From positions 1 to 64,000 of the forward strand of contig JALHLK010000015.1 in assembly GCA_022844565.1 (NCBI GenBank): a DNA stretch of 64,000 nt, in the 5' to 3' direction. The notes beneath the pieces were generated by a model. That model ran no database searches, had not been told where the DNA came from, and saw nothing but the letters and a program-made list of their open reading frames with translations. Source of the DNA: Saprospiraceae bacterium. GTDB taxonomy: Bacteria; Bacteroidota; Bacteroidia; Chitinophagales; Saprospiraceae. Both the position numbers and the translations under genes were made by a program. Positions 6,958 to 16,794 of this stretch are shown piece by piece (position 1 is the first letter of the stretch; the number at the start of each line of letters is the position of its first letter).

Positions 6958-7304
6958 ATTTCCTCACCAAAAGTTAATAAATTATGATCCGGATCCAATA
7001 GCGAAAACTCCTTTTGTCCCCAAGGTTTAGATTCTAATTTACCATTCGGATGGATTTTCACCCCGCGGTCCACTAAGTCTTGATATACGTTTTCTATATT
7101 TTTAACTCTAATATAAACCTGCCCGTAATTTTCCAATTCATTCAAATCTTTAAATTCAAAGAAATGGATTTCTATATCATCTTTACTAACGATAAGGTAA
7201 TTACCGTAGTCTGCTTCTTCTATACATGCTAAACTATTAATGTAATAATCCTTCGTATTTTGAATATTTCGGGACGGCAGTTTAGGACAAATGCTTTTTA
7301 GCAT
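6954..7304 (-). CDS. VOC-fold (glyoxalase/bleomycin-resistance-like) protein
   Basis: 116 aa, one vicinal-oxygen-chelate domain. The two beta-alpha-beta-beta-beta modules are seen: MLKSICPKLPSRNIQNTKDYYIN...IEIHFFEFKD, then GQVYIRVKNIENVYQDLVDRG...KEFSLLDPDHNLLTFGEE. The ending with DPDHNLL and a terminal Glu is typical of bleomycin-resistance-like proteins. Its start is 5 bp downstream of the stop of the hydrolase gene 7310-9190 on the same strand, so the two are likely co-transcribed. Substrate unknown. Confidence 0.85.
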   Translation of the reverse strand: MLKSICPKLPSRNIQNTKDYYINSLACIEEADYGNYLIVSKDDIEIHFFEFKDLNELENYGQVYIRVKNIENVYQDLVDRGVKIHPNGKLESKPWGQKEFSLLDPDHNLLTFGEEI

Positions 7305-7309
7305 AAACT

Positions 7310-9190
7310 TTATTTTTTTACAATCATTGGAATTTTTATTTGTGATGGATACTTGTCAGAATGATGTATTTTATTCAAAGCAACCACACCTTTCGATTCA
7401 TTGTAATTAGCTCCACCAGTATTTAAATTTCTGTCAAATCTTGGAAAGTTACTACTGGAAACCTCAATTCTTAAACTGTGCCCTTTTTTGAAATAATTAG
7501 ACAAATGTACTGGGCTAAACTTGATCTCGTAGACATTATCTTTCTGCATAAATACTTCTTTGTCAAATCCTTCTCTATATCTAGCCCTGAAGATGTTTTC
7601 ATCAAGATTATGTGCTGTACCATCTGGGTAGACATCTATTATTTTGAACGTAAAATCTGTATCTTTGGCATCAGAAGATACATAAAAGGTAGCCTCGATC
7701 GGACCACTTAATTCCACCCCATCCATAAACGGCTCTGTAGTATATACCAATACATCTTGCCTAGTCTCAATCACTCTTTGGTCATAAGAACCTCCTTGTA
7801 TAGCATCACCCGTACAACATACATTACCCCCATTTGAAGGCACCGGATTCATCGGATCATAATAATAGCTGTCAGGAGCATCTTTGGTAGGCTTCGTATT
7901 GCTCAATTTGCCATCACCATACATTGTATTTGCTTTTCCATTGCTATTGAGATAAAGTGTTTGCATTTGCATATTGGCAGGAGGCCAAGTTTCTGAGGTT
8001 TGCCAAATGTTTTTACCGATAGTATAATATTTGACACGAGGAAGAGACTTAAGGTAATCGGGTTTTTCACCTTTTAAGAAATGGTCGTACCAACCCATCA
8101 AAAGCGTATTATAATCCAATCTTGCGTCCCCAACGTTTAGGTCGCCAATCATGGTATTTTCTGTAGCTCTTGTAAAAGAACAATGTAGGGTAGGGGCAAT
8201 GATCAAATATTGTTGGTCTCTTACTTTTGGATCAACCGCATTTTTTCTCACATGATTAAATAATTCAATATTAGGTGAAGAAGACACATCAAACCAACTT
8301 ACAAACCAATACGTAGGTTTGTTGAATTGCATATTGTCGTGATATAAGCCTCCTTTAAACCATTTTGGGTCATTTGGTTTTCGTGCCACCATGTCTGAAA
8401 AAATTCCTACAGGGCCATCTACATTTTCTAGTAAATCACTTACAGGAAGATGATTGAATGATTTTTTCCAACTCAACGGAGGATGCTCAGGCGCCAAATC
8501 AAAATATCGGGATGCTCTTATAAGCTGTTCTTGTGTTGCATTTTTTGGGAAGCTTGGTCTGATAGCATCATTTTGTACACCATACAACCATGAAATAAAG
8601 AGCATCTGTGTAGCCCCGCCTCTATACCAGTTGCCTTGCTCAAGAAAAGGACCTACTTTGCCTACACCTGCACCATACCCTTGTGCTACCAATGTAGTAT
8701 GAGAAGGATGATCCAAGGCCGCGACCGCCATCTGCCATTCTGCTGTAGACGAACAACCATAAGTTGCAATCTTACCATTACACCACTTTTGGTTTTTCAT
8801 CCATTCAAATGCGTCATAACCGTCTGTTAGCGGCAAGCCTAAAATATCCCACTCACCTTCAGAAAAATATCTACCTCTTTCATTTTGTACAACATAAGCA
8901 TATCCCGCTTTTACATATTGCATAGCCGTTTCATAGTTCCGAGTGCCCAGCTTTCCATCTCTGTACGCATTAAAATTATAAGGAGTTCTAGAGAATATCA
9001 CAGGCACAGGCTTATCCGTCTTTGGTCTATATATATCCGTAGCAAGTCTAATGCCATCTCGCATAGGCATCATTACTTTTTCATCCACTACTGCTATTTC
9101 CTGCAATTTTTTTAAGATATCTGCATCTTGTGCAAAAATGGGGTTTTGAATAAAAGCCAAAAAAAGGCAAGCGAAAATGAATTTAGACAT
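7310..9190 (-). CDS. Secreted CocE/NonD family hydrolase
   Basis: 626 aa from ATG 9190; an in-frame ATG at 9226 exists, but starting at 9190 puts a clean signal peptide ([20 protein letters not shown]) at the N-terminus. It belongs to the S15/CocE family (X-Pro dipeptidyl peptidases, alpha-amino-acid ester hydrolases). The alpha/beta-hydrolase core shows [13 protein letters not shown], the nucleophile elbow GCSSTAEW (Ser), an Asp in [10 protein letters not shown] and a His in [10 protein letters not shown]-terminal jelly-roll covers about 400-620 ([27 protein letters not shown] motif area). Likely periplasmic, acting on acylated amino acids or peptides. Upstream of a VOC gene in one transcript. 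Confidence 0.92.
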   Translation of the reverse strand: MSKFIFACLFLAFIQNPIFAQDADILKKLQEIAVVDEKVMMPMRDGIRLATDIYRPKTDKPVPVIFSRTPYNFNAYRDGKLGTRNYETAMQYVKAGYAYVVQNERGRYFSEGEWDILGLPLTDGYDAFEWMKNQKWCNGKIATYGCSSTAEWQMAVAALDHPSHTTLVAQGYGAGVGKVGPFLEQGNWYRGGATQMLFISWLYGVQNDAIRPSFPKNATQEQLIRASRYFDLAPEHPPLSWKKSFNHLPVSDLLENVDGPVGIFSDMVARKPNDPKWFKGGLYHDNMQFNKPTYWFVSWFDVSSSPNIELFNHVRKNAVDPKVRDQQYLIIAPTLHCSFTRATENTMIGDLNVGDARLDYNTLLMGWYDHFLKGEKPDYLKSLPRVKYYTIGKNIWQTSETWPPANMQMQTLYLNSNGKANTMYGDGKLSNTKPTKDAPDSYYYDPMNPVPSNGGNVCCTGDAIQGGSYDQRVIETRQDVLVYTTEPFMDGVELSGPIEATFYVSSDAKDTDFTFKIIDVYPDGTAHNLDENIFRARYREGFDKEVFMQKDNVYEIKFSPVHLSNYFKKGHSLRIEVSSSNFPRFDRNLNTGGANYNESKGVVALNKIHHSDKYPSQIKIPMIVKK

Positions 9191-9344
9191 GGTAAATATT
9201 TTAATAAATTTAATGGATACAAACATAATGTAAAAATTTAGAAAAATAATCAGCCTTTAAGATTATTTGACGAAAAACATAAAATAGTTACCGTTATGTA
9301 TTTAATTTCTAACAGCAATATTTGATTTAATAATAAGATAGCCT

Positions 9345-11387
9345 TTATACCTTCATCTTTCCACTAACACCCCCTCTCTCTATCGGCAGATTAATGCTAA
9401 AAATTGTGCCATCATTTGGCACAGTATCTACCATCAAAGTACCTCCATGTGCCTTGATGATGTCGTAAGAAAGGGATAATCCAAGTCCTGTACCCTGACC
9501 CGTAGGCTTTGTGGTGAAAAATGGATTGAATATCTTATCCTTAATGTGTTTAGGCATACCTGGTCCATTATCAGCAACTTTTATCACAATTTTGTCACCT
9601 ATTTTATTGGTAGAGACACGCACTTTTGGTTGATAATCTTTTATGTTGGTTTTACTTTTTTCATTTACAGCATAAAAGGCATTATTGATGATATTGAGTA
9701 TCACTCTACTGATATCTTGTGGTATTACATCAATTTTTGATAGATTGGCATCAAAGTCAGTTTCAAAAGTTGCGTTAAATGCTTTGTCTTTTGCTCTTTG
9801 GCCATGATAGGAGAGTTTTAAGAATTCGTTACATAATGCATTAATGTCTGTTTGTTCAGAAATCCCTGTACGCGCACGGCTATGTTGTAACATTCCCTTG
9901 ATAATTTCAGAAGCTCTTGTACCATGTTGGTTGATCTTTTCAAGGTTAAATTTTATATCGGATGCTATTGCTTTTGCTTCAGTGAGATCACCTTTTTCGA
10001 TTTCTTCATTCATTTCTTCGATCAATTCAGTATTGAGCTCACTAAAATTATTAACAAAATTGAGTGGGTTTTGAATTTCATGAGCGATACCTGCAGTGAA
10101 TGCACCAAGACTCGCCATTTTTTCAGATTGAATAAGTTGAGCTTGGGTTGATTTTAATTTATTAAGTGTTCGATAGAGATACAAAGCACTCAAAAGAATC
10201 AAAAGTGTGCCAATCAAAATTGCCAAAATTGTCCATCTTTGTCGCAGAATGGCGGTCTCTTGGAGTTCTTTATCTTTTGTAAGTAGATTAATTTCACTTT
10301 CTTTTTTAAGCAGTTCGTAATCAAATTGTAGACTTGCAAGTTTTTTGTCTGTATCAATATTATATAAGGTATCTTTTATGTTTGAAAATTTACTTTGGTA
10401 TACATAAGCATTCTTGAAATCATCAAGTTCACTATAACCTAATGCTAAAAGTTCATATACTTCTTTAAGTTCTTTATTGAGTTGAAATTGAGTGGCTAAC
10501 GTTTCGGCTCTTTGTAGATTACTAATACTACTTACGATTTCTTGTTTTGAAATGTATGATTTACCCAAATTAATCAGAGATTGTACCACGTCCTGATTAT
10601 TGTTGACCTTTTCGGCCAAGGCTAATGCTCTTTTATGAAAAGAAATGGCTAGACTATGCTTTCCTTCTCTTTCATAGACACGTCCAATCAAGTTGTGAAT
10701 CAAGGGTCCATTTATGGCTTTTTGTGAAATCTTATAATATACTAATGCTAACGAGTCATTGTTGGTATCAAAATAAATTTCTCCAATATTGGCAGCAGCA
10801 GTACTTATTGCATTTTTGTCTGCTATTTCTTCACTTAATGGTAGTACCTTTAAGAAATAAGCCAAAGCTTTTTCATTAGTAGATTTTTTGTCTTTGTAAA
10901 TTCCTGCTACATTATTTAAGGCAGTCAAAATTCGAAGCTTGTCGCCTGTTTTTTCAGCAAGAGTAAGGGATTGCAAATAGTATTTTAAACCGTTAGCGTA
11001 GTCTCCTTGGTCATAATAAATTGCACCGATATTACTCAGAATGTTAGATTCACCTATCTCATCGCCTAACCGCTTGTATGTTTCTAATGATTTTTGCCAA
11101 TACTCTAAAGCCTCGATATGCTTTGTTTGGAAATAGTAGCCATTACCTATATTTTTCAGGGAGAGTGCTATTCCAGGCATAAATTGAAGTGAATCTGCTA
11201 ATTGTAGTGCTTGTTTTGCATAACTGATCACTATTTCAGGATCTTCACCAATATTATTCTTACTTTCTTGCAACAGCCTTTTAACCTCGAAAGTATCATT
11301 GACAACGACAGTTTTATTTTCACTTTGGGCAAAAGCTAAAAATGATGTTAACAATAATACTATTCCAAATACTGAGGTCTTAATCAA
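9345..11387 (-). CDS. TPR-containing sensor histidine kinase
   Basis: 680 aa, starting at TTG (no ATG is available; a stop lies four codons upstream). Order: signal peptide (1-20), periplasmic tetratricopeptide repeats (about 45-330, e.g. GNGYYFQTKHIEALEYWQKS), coiled stretch, one membrane helix (about 386-405), HisKA with GAFTAGIAHEIQNPL (phosphoacceptor His436), and a HATPase domain with NIINNAFYAV (N box), VADNGPGMP (G1) and GTGLGLSLSYDIIKAHGG (G2). All catalytic boxes are intact. No response regulator is adjacent, so it is an orphan kinase whose partner lies elsewhere. The TPR input suggests protein or peptide sensing; this is inference. Confidence 0.93.
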   Translation of the reverse strand: MIKTSVFGIVLLLTSFLAFAQSENKTVVVNDTFEVKRLLQESKNNIGEDPEIVISYAKQALQLADSLQFMPGIALSLKNIGNGYYFQTKHIEALEYWQKSLETYKRLGDEIGESNILSNIGAIYYDQGDYANGLKYYLQSLTLAEKTGDKLRILTALNNVAGIYKDKKSTNEKALAYFLKVLPLSEEIADKNAISTAAANIGEIYFDTNNDSLALVYYKISQKAINGPLIHNLIGRVYEREGKHSLAISFHKRALALAEKVNNNQDVVQSLINLGKSYISKQEIVSSISNLQRAETLATQFQLNKELKEVYELLALGYSELDDFKNAYVYQSKFSNIKDTLYNIDTDKKLASLQFDYELLKKESEINLLTKDKELQETAILRQRWTILAILIGTLLILLSALYLYRTLNKLKSTQAQLIQSEKMASLGAFTAGIAHEIQNPLNFVNNFSELNTELIEEMNEEIEKGDLTEAKAIASDIKFNLEKINQHGTRASEIIKGMLQHSRARTGISEQTDINALCNEFLKLSYHGQRAKDKAFNATFETDFDANLSKIDVIPQDISRVILNIINNAFYAVNEKSKTNIKDYQPKVRVSTNKIGDKIVIKVADNGPGMPKHIKDKIFNPFFTTKPTGQGTGLGLSLSYDIIKAHGGTLMVDTVPNDGTIFSINLPIERGGVSGKMKV

Positions 11388-11732
11388 GATAGAAAGTTAG
11401 TAAAAAGATATTACAATAAAATTCCTAGGGTTGGTTTCTCAAATTTTTTGGTGAATCATTTCTTTCACAAAGGTACTATTTTTCTTCGATTTCATGATTA
11501 AACAATTGTGAAGAAATACTTTTTATCGAAAATCGCTAATTTTTAATTTGGTTTTGAGGTCTATTTTTCTTATCCACTTAGATACCCTTCTGTTTGAAAA
11601 TACAGAGGAAACTATTTTTTCTTAGAATTTATAAAAAAGTATATCTCACATAAGGTACAAGTTAATAAACAGAACATTTTTCGCAGAATATACCATAAAT
11701 GACATGTATTTGTGATATGAAAATAACATAAA
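11388..11732. other. Intergenic region between kinase and parD
   Basis: 345 bp between the divergent histidine kinase and parD genes. It must hold the promoters for both. I see no tRNA, no long palindrome and no credible gene. A weak hairpin TTCTGT...ACAGAG is near 11590-11610. Nothing more can be supported. Confidence 0.5.
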
Positions 11733-12023
11733 ATGCAAAGAGTGAATTTAGGAAAGCCGTATGAAGATTTCATCCAAAAGTTAGTAGCATCTGGATATTA
11801 TGCCTCAGCATCTGAAGTTTTGAGAGATGCACTCCGCACTAAGATGGAGCAAACAGATAAATGGAAGATTGCTCGATTGCAACAATTGGTTCAAGAAGGG
11901 TTGGACGATGTTGAAGCGGGAAGGGTTGTGCCTTTTACTGAGGATTTAATGAAGAAAGCTTTTGAAAAAGCCAAACAAAATGTTATTGATGGCATATCAA
12001 TTCCAGATCATGTGAAACCATAA
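11733..12023 (+). CDS. parD: ParD-family antitoxin
   Basis: 96 aa. N-terminal ribbon-helix-helix DNA-binding domain (MQRVNLGKPYEDFIQKLV, SGYYASASEVLRDALRT), then a charged helical C-terminal tail that in the family wraps around the ParE toxin. Antitoxins of this type repress their own promoter and neutralise the toxin. The partner frame begins 11 bp downstream. The antitoxin itself appears intact while the toxin looks truncated, so it may now be an orphan. Confidence 0.88.
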   Translation: MQRVNLGKPYEDFIQKLVASGYYASASEVLRDALRTKMEQTDKWKIARLQQLVQEGLDDVEAGRVVPFTEDLMKKAFEKAKQNVIDGISIPDHVKP

Positions 12024-12034
12024 AATTTATAATT

Positions 12035-12265
12035 TTGACAATAGAAATATCAACTGAAGCTTATGTAGATATTGAGTACATTCTTAAATACAGTATTGAA
12101 ACTTTTGGGAGTATCAAAGCGGAGGAATATATGTATACCCTTTATGAAAAGATTTCAAAACTTTCAAAGTTTTCTCATATCGGCCATTCCCATAAGTTTT
12201 TACCAAACAGTATTCGAGTTTATAATATCGAAAAGCATATAGTAATACCTAAATATCTAAAATGA
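12035..12265 (+). pseudogene. parE: ParE toxin, truncated and probably inactive
   Basis: 76 aa from a TTG start, where ParE toxins are about 95-100 aa. The N-terminal part is typical (EISTEAYVDIEYILKYSIETFGSIKAEEYMYTLYEKI, then GHSHKFLPNSIRVYNIEKHIVI). It stops at PKYLK, before the C-terminal strand and the usual [V/I]LRVLH..M segment. A single-base shift at the stop would read on as KEIRREGSK and then diverge. A separate fragment at about 12430-12573 codes for an ESIVLILRVVHSKVNLAEIL-like segment, which is what a ParE C-terminus looks like. Toxicity is therefore doubtful. Confidence 0.7.
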
Positions 12266-12584
12266 AATTCGTCGTGAGGGTTCAAAATGCGATAAAATAA
12301 GCGCTTTTACTGACTGAATCATAGCATCGCCACGGTGAAGGATGAGCTCCGTTAAAAATTGGTACCAAAGTACAAATTTAGGAGCGAACTACAAGCCCCG
12401 CCTTGTAGCTTATGTAAATGCTTACATGTAAACTCAATTTGAAGCCGCAACAGAATTTTCATTTTAGATTTTTAGGTCAATACAAAATTTTAGAAGATGA
12501 GTCTATTGTTTTGATCTTACGTGTAGTTCACAGCAAAGTTAACTTAGCTGAAATTTTAGATGATAATCAATAATATCTAAAATG
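12252..12584. repeat. 13-bp direct repeats flanking a 307-bp segment
   Basis: AATATCTAAAATG occurs at 12252-12264, across the end of the truncated parE frame, and again at 12572-12584, at the junction of the two downstream gene remnants. The enclosed 307 bp has no transposase, and its ends show no inverted repeats. It may be a trace of a rearrangement or insertion that broke parE. Chance is not excluded in AT-rich DNA. Within it, CTACAAG (12389-12395) and CTTGTAG (12402-12408) form a hairpin around CCCCGC. Confidence 0.4.
12430..12573 (+). pseudogene. ParE/RelE-like C-terminal remnant
   Basis: One frame with no start reads QNFHFRFLGQYKILEDESI, continues VLILRVVHSKVNLAEIL, and stops at 12571-12573. 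YKILEDESIVLILRVVH is the final beta hairpin and strand of ParE/RelE toxins. It could be the displaced C-terminus of the neighbouring truncated toxin or debris from a second toxin gene. No N-terminal half is joined to it. Confidence 0.5.
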
Positions 12585-12799
12585 TTTTTCCACCACTTAA
12601 TTTTATATCTACATTCGGGTTAAAAAGAAAATTTGCCATTTCAATATTGCCATGTCTTTTTCTTTCTATTAATGGACTCTGTGTGTATTCAGGATGTTGA
12701 TATTTGAAATTAACACCGTTTTTATATGGTAATTGACCAATTATACATCATTTATTTTGACACCTTTAAAAGTTCTTTCCAATCGCCTCCTTCACTCAT
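12577..12799 (-). pseudogene. Ankyrin-repeat protein remnant with frameshifts
   Basis: Just after the membrane protein gene 12799-13176 (stop and start overlap as TAATG) a frame opens with MSEGGDWKELLKVSK and stops. The other two frames continue as KINDV-stop-LVNYHIK and then KNGVNFKYQHPEYTQSPL, IERKRHGNIEMANFLFNPN and VDIKLSGG. Joined, these give one ankyrin unit of the NxxxVxxxLxxGVxxNYQHPExxxxPLxxxxxxGxxExxxFLLxxGxD type. At least two frameshifts and one stop break it, and the end is missing, so it is a decayed gene formerly coupled to its upstream neighbour. Confidence 0.6.
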
Positions 12800-13176
12800 T
12801 ATTTTTTATTTTTTGCTAATTGCCATTCTTTCCAAGCCAAAGGTAAAACAATCAGTTTTTCAGCAATAAAGTACATTACTCCATAAACCGTCAATTCATT
12901 GAAATAAATGAATACTATGATAAAAGTAAGTAAACAATATACAACATTTGCAATAGAAATCAACCTCAAAAGAATAGACCATTTTTTCGGTTTTACGATA
13001 TGACAAGTTAAAGAAAACAATGAAAATAGCATGGGTAGAATTGAGAGATTTTTTGCGATAACAATTGGAACACCAAAGAATTTAGGAAATCCTATCAGTA
13101 AACCCCAAATTGATAGTAATGAAAAAAGTGCTCCTATTCCATCTATCAAAAAAATATTTTTCTTATTAAAAAACAT
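12799..13176 (-). CDS. Small four-helix membrane protein, unknown function
   Basis: 125 aa, very hydrophobic, with about four membrane helices (roughly residues 8-30, 38-58, 68-92 and 96-115) and a positively charged end (EWQLAKNKK). No catalytic motif is recognised. Similar small multi-pass proteins are widespread in Bacteroidota without known role. The remnant of an ankyrin protein overlaps its stop codon, so the two were once translationally coupled. Confidence 0.7.
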   Translation of the reverse strand: MFFNKKNIFLIDGIGALFSLLSIWGLLIGFPKFFGVPIVIAKNLSILPMLFSLFSLTCHIVKPKKWSILLRLISIANVVYCLLTFIIVFIYFNELTVYGVMYFIAEKLIVLPLAWKEWQLAKNKK

Positions 13177-13398
13177 GGACTTTTAATTTTTCGACAAAAT
13201 TAGATACAAGACTAGAATTATTACTTAACTAAAGTTAATTTTTATAATCAAATATGTTTTACTGAAGTCTTACTTTCTTCATTTGATTTATGTGAAAACT
13301 TGCTTTCACCAGATTAGAGGCGACATAAAATTGATAAAGTATTTTGTTCATGCAACGTAGAAAAGATACTTACGTCTATAGTCAAACACAAAACGAAA

Positions 13399-15870
13399 AT
13401 GAACATAAATTTTTTTGTAAGGCTAAGTTTACTATTGATGCCAACTATGCTTTTTGGCTTTAACAGTATAAACCCACCAAAATCTATTGAAGCTAAACGT
13501 AGTATTCAAAAAGTGACACTTGATGGTGTAATTGAAACTAATGAATGGGCCGATGCTACTTTATTGGATAAATTTGTTCAGCTTCGTCCTACACCTTTTA
13601 AGGTTGAGGAGGAGGGAAACAAAACACTAATATTTTTAAAATACGATAATGAGGGTATTTACGTCGGAGGTAAACTCTTTGAAAATTCGTCTGATAGCAT
13701 TTCTAAAGAATTGATTGGCAGAGATAAATTTGGTAATAATGATTTTGTAGGAATTATTTTTGATACTTATAAAGACAATTTAAATGCATTCGAATATTTT
13801 GTTACGCCACTAAACGAACAAATGGATGCTAAAAATGCTCCTAATAATAATGGTAATCAGGAGGATTTCTCTTGGGATGCTGTATGGCAAAGTCATACAA
13901 AAATTAATGATTGGGGTTGGAGTTTCGAAATGTTTATTCCATATGCAGCTATTAGATTCCCAAATAATGATGTACAAGATTGGGGCTTAAATTTAGTACG
14001 AAGGCGTCAAAAATCTGGGCAACAACTTTTTTGGAACGCTATTGACCCTAATGTTAATGGATTTTTGACACAAGAAGGATATTGGACGGGGATAAAAGAT
14101 ATAAAGCCACCTATTAGGATTCAATTATCACCTTATTTGTCCTATTATGCCAACCATTTTCCTGCCCGTACTGAAGGAATAAAAGACTTAAGACATCAAA
14201 TAAATGGCGGAGTAGACATCAAATGGGGCATTAATCAAGCTTTTACACTTGATGCAACCTTAGTACCTGATTTTGGACAAGTGCAAAGTGACCCAAAAGT
14301 ATTAAATCTGACACCTTTTGAAGTGCAGTTTAATGAATACAGGCCTTTCTTTACAGAAGGTACTGATCTTTTTTCTAAAGGTGGATTATTTTATTCGCGA
14401 AGGATAGGAGGGACACCGATTGACTTTTATTCAGTAGAAAATCAATTAAAACCAAATGAAACAATAGTCTCTAATCCTTCAGAAACAAGGTTGATCAACG
14501 CTGCAAAGATTTCGGGTAGAACAAAAAGTGGTTTAGGTATTGGGTTACTAAATGCTATTTCAAATAGTTCGAGCGCATTCATAGAACATTCAGAAAGTGG
14601 TTCACTTCGCGAAGTCCAAACGGCCCCGATCACTAATTACAATGTTTTTGTAGCTAATAAATCTCTAAAGAATAACTCTAGTGTAAGTCTAGTGAATACA
14701 AATGTATTAAGGTTTGGAGAAACATATGATGCCAATGTGAGTGCCTTCCTCTTTGATATTAATAATAAAGCTAATAAATGGGGTTTTGGCGGTCAGATTA
14801 ACACAAGTACAATCACAAATGAAAACGAAAATGAAACCATCGACTTAGGCTATAGTCATGTACTTTATGCGGGTAAAACCAGTGGTGAGTTTAGATTTAA
14901 CCTATGGAATGAAGTGGCAGATAGTAAATACAATAGCAATGATATGGGCTATTTCACCAATAATAATTATGTAAATCAAGGATTTTGGGTGGGAATTCGA
15001 AAAAACACTCCAAATAATTGGCGAAACAGTTTTGGAATTAATTTTAACGGATCACTCAGTTATCTGTTTAAAGCAATTGGTGAAAATAATCCTAATTTCC
15101 AATCTGGTAGGTTTAATGTAAACTCAAATATGCAGTTAAAAAGTCTACATTTTATGGGATTCTTTGGAGATATTAGACCGCATTCGAATGATTTTTATGA
15201 ATCTCGCGTATTTGGCAAATTCTTTAGATCTGGAGCTTCGCATATGTTAGGATTTTGGACAGAAACCAATAGAGCAAAAAAGGTGTATTACTACAGCGAA
15301 ATCGCATATAGAAGAACAATTAATTTTTATAATGGACACTTCTTAGATTTATCATTTAGACCTACTTGGCGAGTAAATGAAAAATTGTCAGTTGGTTTAC
15401 GACTTTCGTGGCAACCTCGATTTAATAATGTTGGTTTTATTTCTTTTACCAATAACCAACCTATATTTTCAAAAAGAAATATTCAAACATTTGAGAACAC
15501 TATCAATGGGAAGTTTACTTTTACCAACAGAATGGGGTTGAATTTGGTTGTTAGGCATTACATGAGAAGTATCGACAATTTGCAAACTTTTGACCTACTT
15601 AATGATGGAAGAATCAAAGAAAATAATTTGGAATCTCATAGTTTTAATAGGACAGCAAATTTCTTTAATGTAGATTTGGTTTACAATTGGCAAATTGCTC
15701 AAGGTAGTTTTATAAATATTGTCTGGAAAAATGCAATTAATAAGTTTGATAGACAATTTAGTTCAAATTATTTTTCAAACATAGGCTCAACTTTAGAAAA
15801 CGACCAAAATAATAACTTGTCTGTGAAATTTATTTACTTTCTAGATTACCACACATTGTTTGGAAAGTAA
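13399..15870 (+). CDS. DUF5916 outer-membrane protein with CBM9-like N-terminus
   Basis: 823 aa. After a signal peptide (residues 1-20), a carbohydrate-binding family-9-like beta-sandwich follows (about 35-235: VTLDGVIETNEWADATLLDKFVQ, FEYFVTPLNEQMDA, WSFEMFIPYAAIRFP). The long C-terminal part (about 240-823) has the DUF5916 beta-barrel features: PFFTEGTDLFSKGGLFYSRRIGG, alternating aromatic strands and a terminal Phe-Gly-Lys after a last strand. The family is characteristic of Bacteroidota outer membranes, often near peptidases or transporters, but without demonstrated substrate. It stands alone here. Confidence 0.85.
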   Translation: MNINFFVRLSLLLMPTMLFGFNSINPPKSIEAKRSIQKVTLDGVIETNEWADATLLDKFVQLRPTPFKVEEEGNKTLIFLKYDNEGIYVGGKLFENSSDSISKELIGRDKFGNNDFVGIIFDTYKDNLNAFEYFVTPLNEQMDAKNAPNNNGNQEDFSWDAVWQSHTKINDWGWSFEMFIPYAAIRFPNNDVQDWGLNLVRRRQKSGQQLFWNAIDPNVNGFLTQEGYWTGIKDIKPPIRIQLSPYLSYYANHFPARTEGIKDLRHQINGGVDIKWGINQAFTLDATLVPDFGQVQSDPKVLNLTPFEVQFNEYRPFFTEGTDLFSKGGLFYSRRIGGTPIDFYSVENQLKPNETIVSNPSETRLINAAKISGRTKSGLGIGLLNAISNSSSAFIEHSESGSLREVQTAPITNYNVFVANKSLKNNSSVSLVNTNVLRFGETYDANVSAFLFDINNKANKWGFGGQINTSTITNENENETIDLGYSHVLYAGKTSGEFRFNLWNEVADSKYNSNDMGYFTNNNYVNQGFWVGIRKNTPNNWRNSFGINFNGSLSYLFKAIGENNPNFQSGRFNVNSNMQLKSLHFMGFFGDIRPHSNDFYESRVFGKFFRSGASHMLGFWTETNRAKKVYYYSEIAYRRTINFYNGHFLDLSFRPTWRVNEKLSVGLRLSWQPRFNNVGFISFTNNQPIFSKRNIQTFENTINGKFTFTNRMGLNLVVRHYMRSIDNLQTFDLLNDGRIKENNLESHSFNRTANFFNVDLVYNWQIAQGSFINIVWKNAINKFDRQFSSNYFSNIGSTLENDQNNNLSVKFIYFLDYHTLFGK

Positions 15871-15959
15871 AGATCAATATTAATTTTTTGTGTTTTACAA
15901 GCTTCAAAAGTGATTTGGCAACATTATTGTAATAGATAGGCCGAATTAAGTAATAAGTT

Positions 15960-16724
15960 ATGGTTAAAACAGTATTGATCACGGGAGCATCATCGGGAAT
16001 TGGTAAGGCTACAGCAAGTATTTTTGCAAAAAATGGCTATAATCTGATCATTACTGGTCGGAGAGAAGACAAACTTGAAGAGGTAAAATCAAAATTAAAG
16101 AAAAAGTATGCCGTAAAAATTAAAACACTTGTTTTCGATGTTAGAAAATTGCCCGCGGTAAAAAAAGCAATACAATCCCTTGAAGGTGAATGGTCAAAAA
16201 TTGATATTTTAGTTAACAACGCGGGTCTAGCGATGGGCTTAGATCCTATTCATAAAGGCAATATCATGCATTGGGAGACGATGATAGATACCAATGTCAA
16301 GGGATTACTTTATATCACCAGATTAGTCGCACCTAAAATGGTAGAAAGAAAAGATGGTCATATCATCAATATTTGCTCAACTGCGGGAAAAGATATTTAT
16401 CCTAATGGTGCAGTATATTGTGCTTCAAAGAGCGCAGTCGATATGTTAACAAAAGGTATGAGACTAGATTTTTATAAGTTTGGGATTAAGGTTAGTCAAG
16501 TTGCACCGGGTATGGTAGAAGAAACTGAATTTGCTATCACTCGTTTTGAAGGAGATGAAAAAAAGGCCAATATTTACTCAGATTTCAAACCATTGTCTTC
16601 AAAGGATGTTTCAGAGACCATATTTTACATAGCAACAAGACCTAAACATGTCAACATTCAAGATGTATTGATGATGAGTGTTCAGCAAGCTGGTTCAAAT
16701 TTTGTTGACAGATCTGGTAGATAA
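15960..16724 (+). CDS. SDR family NADP-dependent oxidoreductase (YdfG-like)
   Basis: 254 aa classical short-chain dehydrogenase. Rossmann motif TGASSGIG (8-15), NNAG near residue 85, and the catalytic Ser140, Tyr153 and Lys157 in ICSTAG...YCASK are all present. The basic residues after beta-2 (TGRREDKL) favour NADPH. The overall sequence resembles YdfG, which oxidises short 3-hydroxy acids such as serine/threonine or reduces malonic semialdehyde; that substrate is inference. Isolated gene followed by a repeat region. Confidence 0.9.
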   Translation: MVKTVLITGASSGIGKATASIFAKNGYNLIITGRREDKLEEVKSKLKKKYAVKIKTLVFDVRKLPAVKKAIQSLEGEWSKIDILVNNAGLAMGLDPIHKGNIMHWETMIDTNVKGLLYITRLVAPKMVERKDGHIINICSTAGKDIYPNGAVYCASKSAVDMLTKGMRLDFYKFGIKVSQVAPGMVEETEFAITRFEGDEKKANIYSDFKPLSSKDVSETIFYIATRPKHVNIQDVLMMSVQQAGSNFVDRSGR

Positions 16725-16794
16725 TATTTGGCTGATATTATTAAGAAACATACAAAACAAGGACCAATAGGTGGCTTTTTTTAACTCCAAAAAC

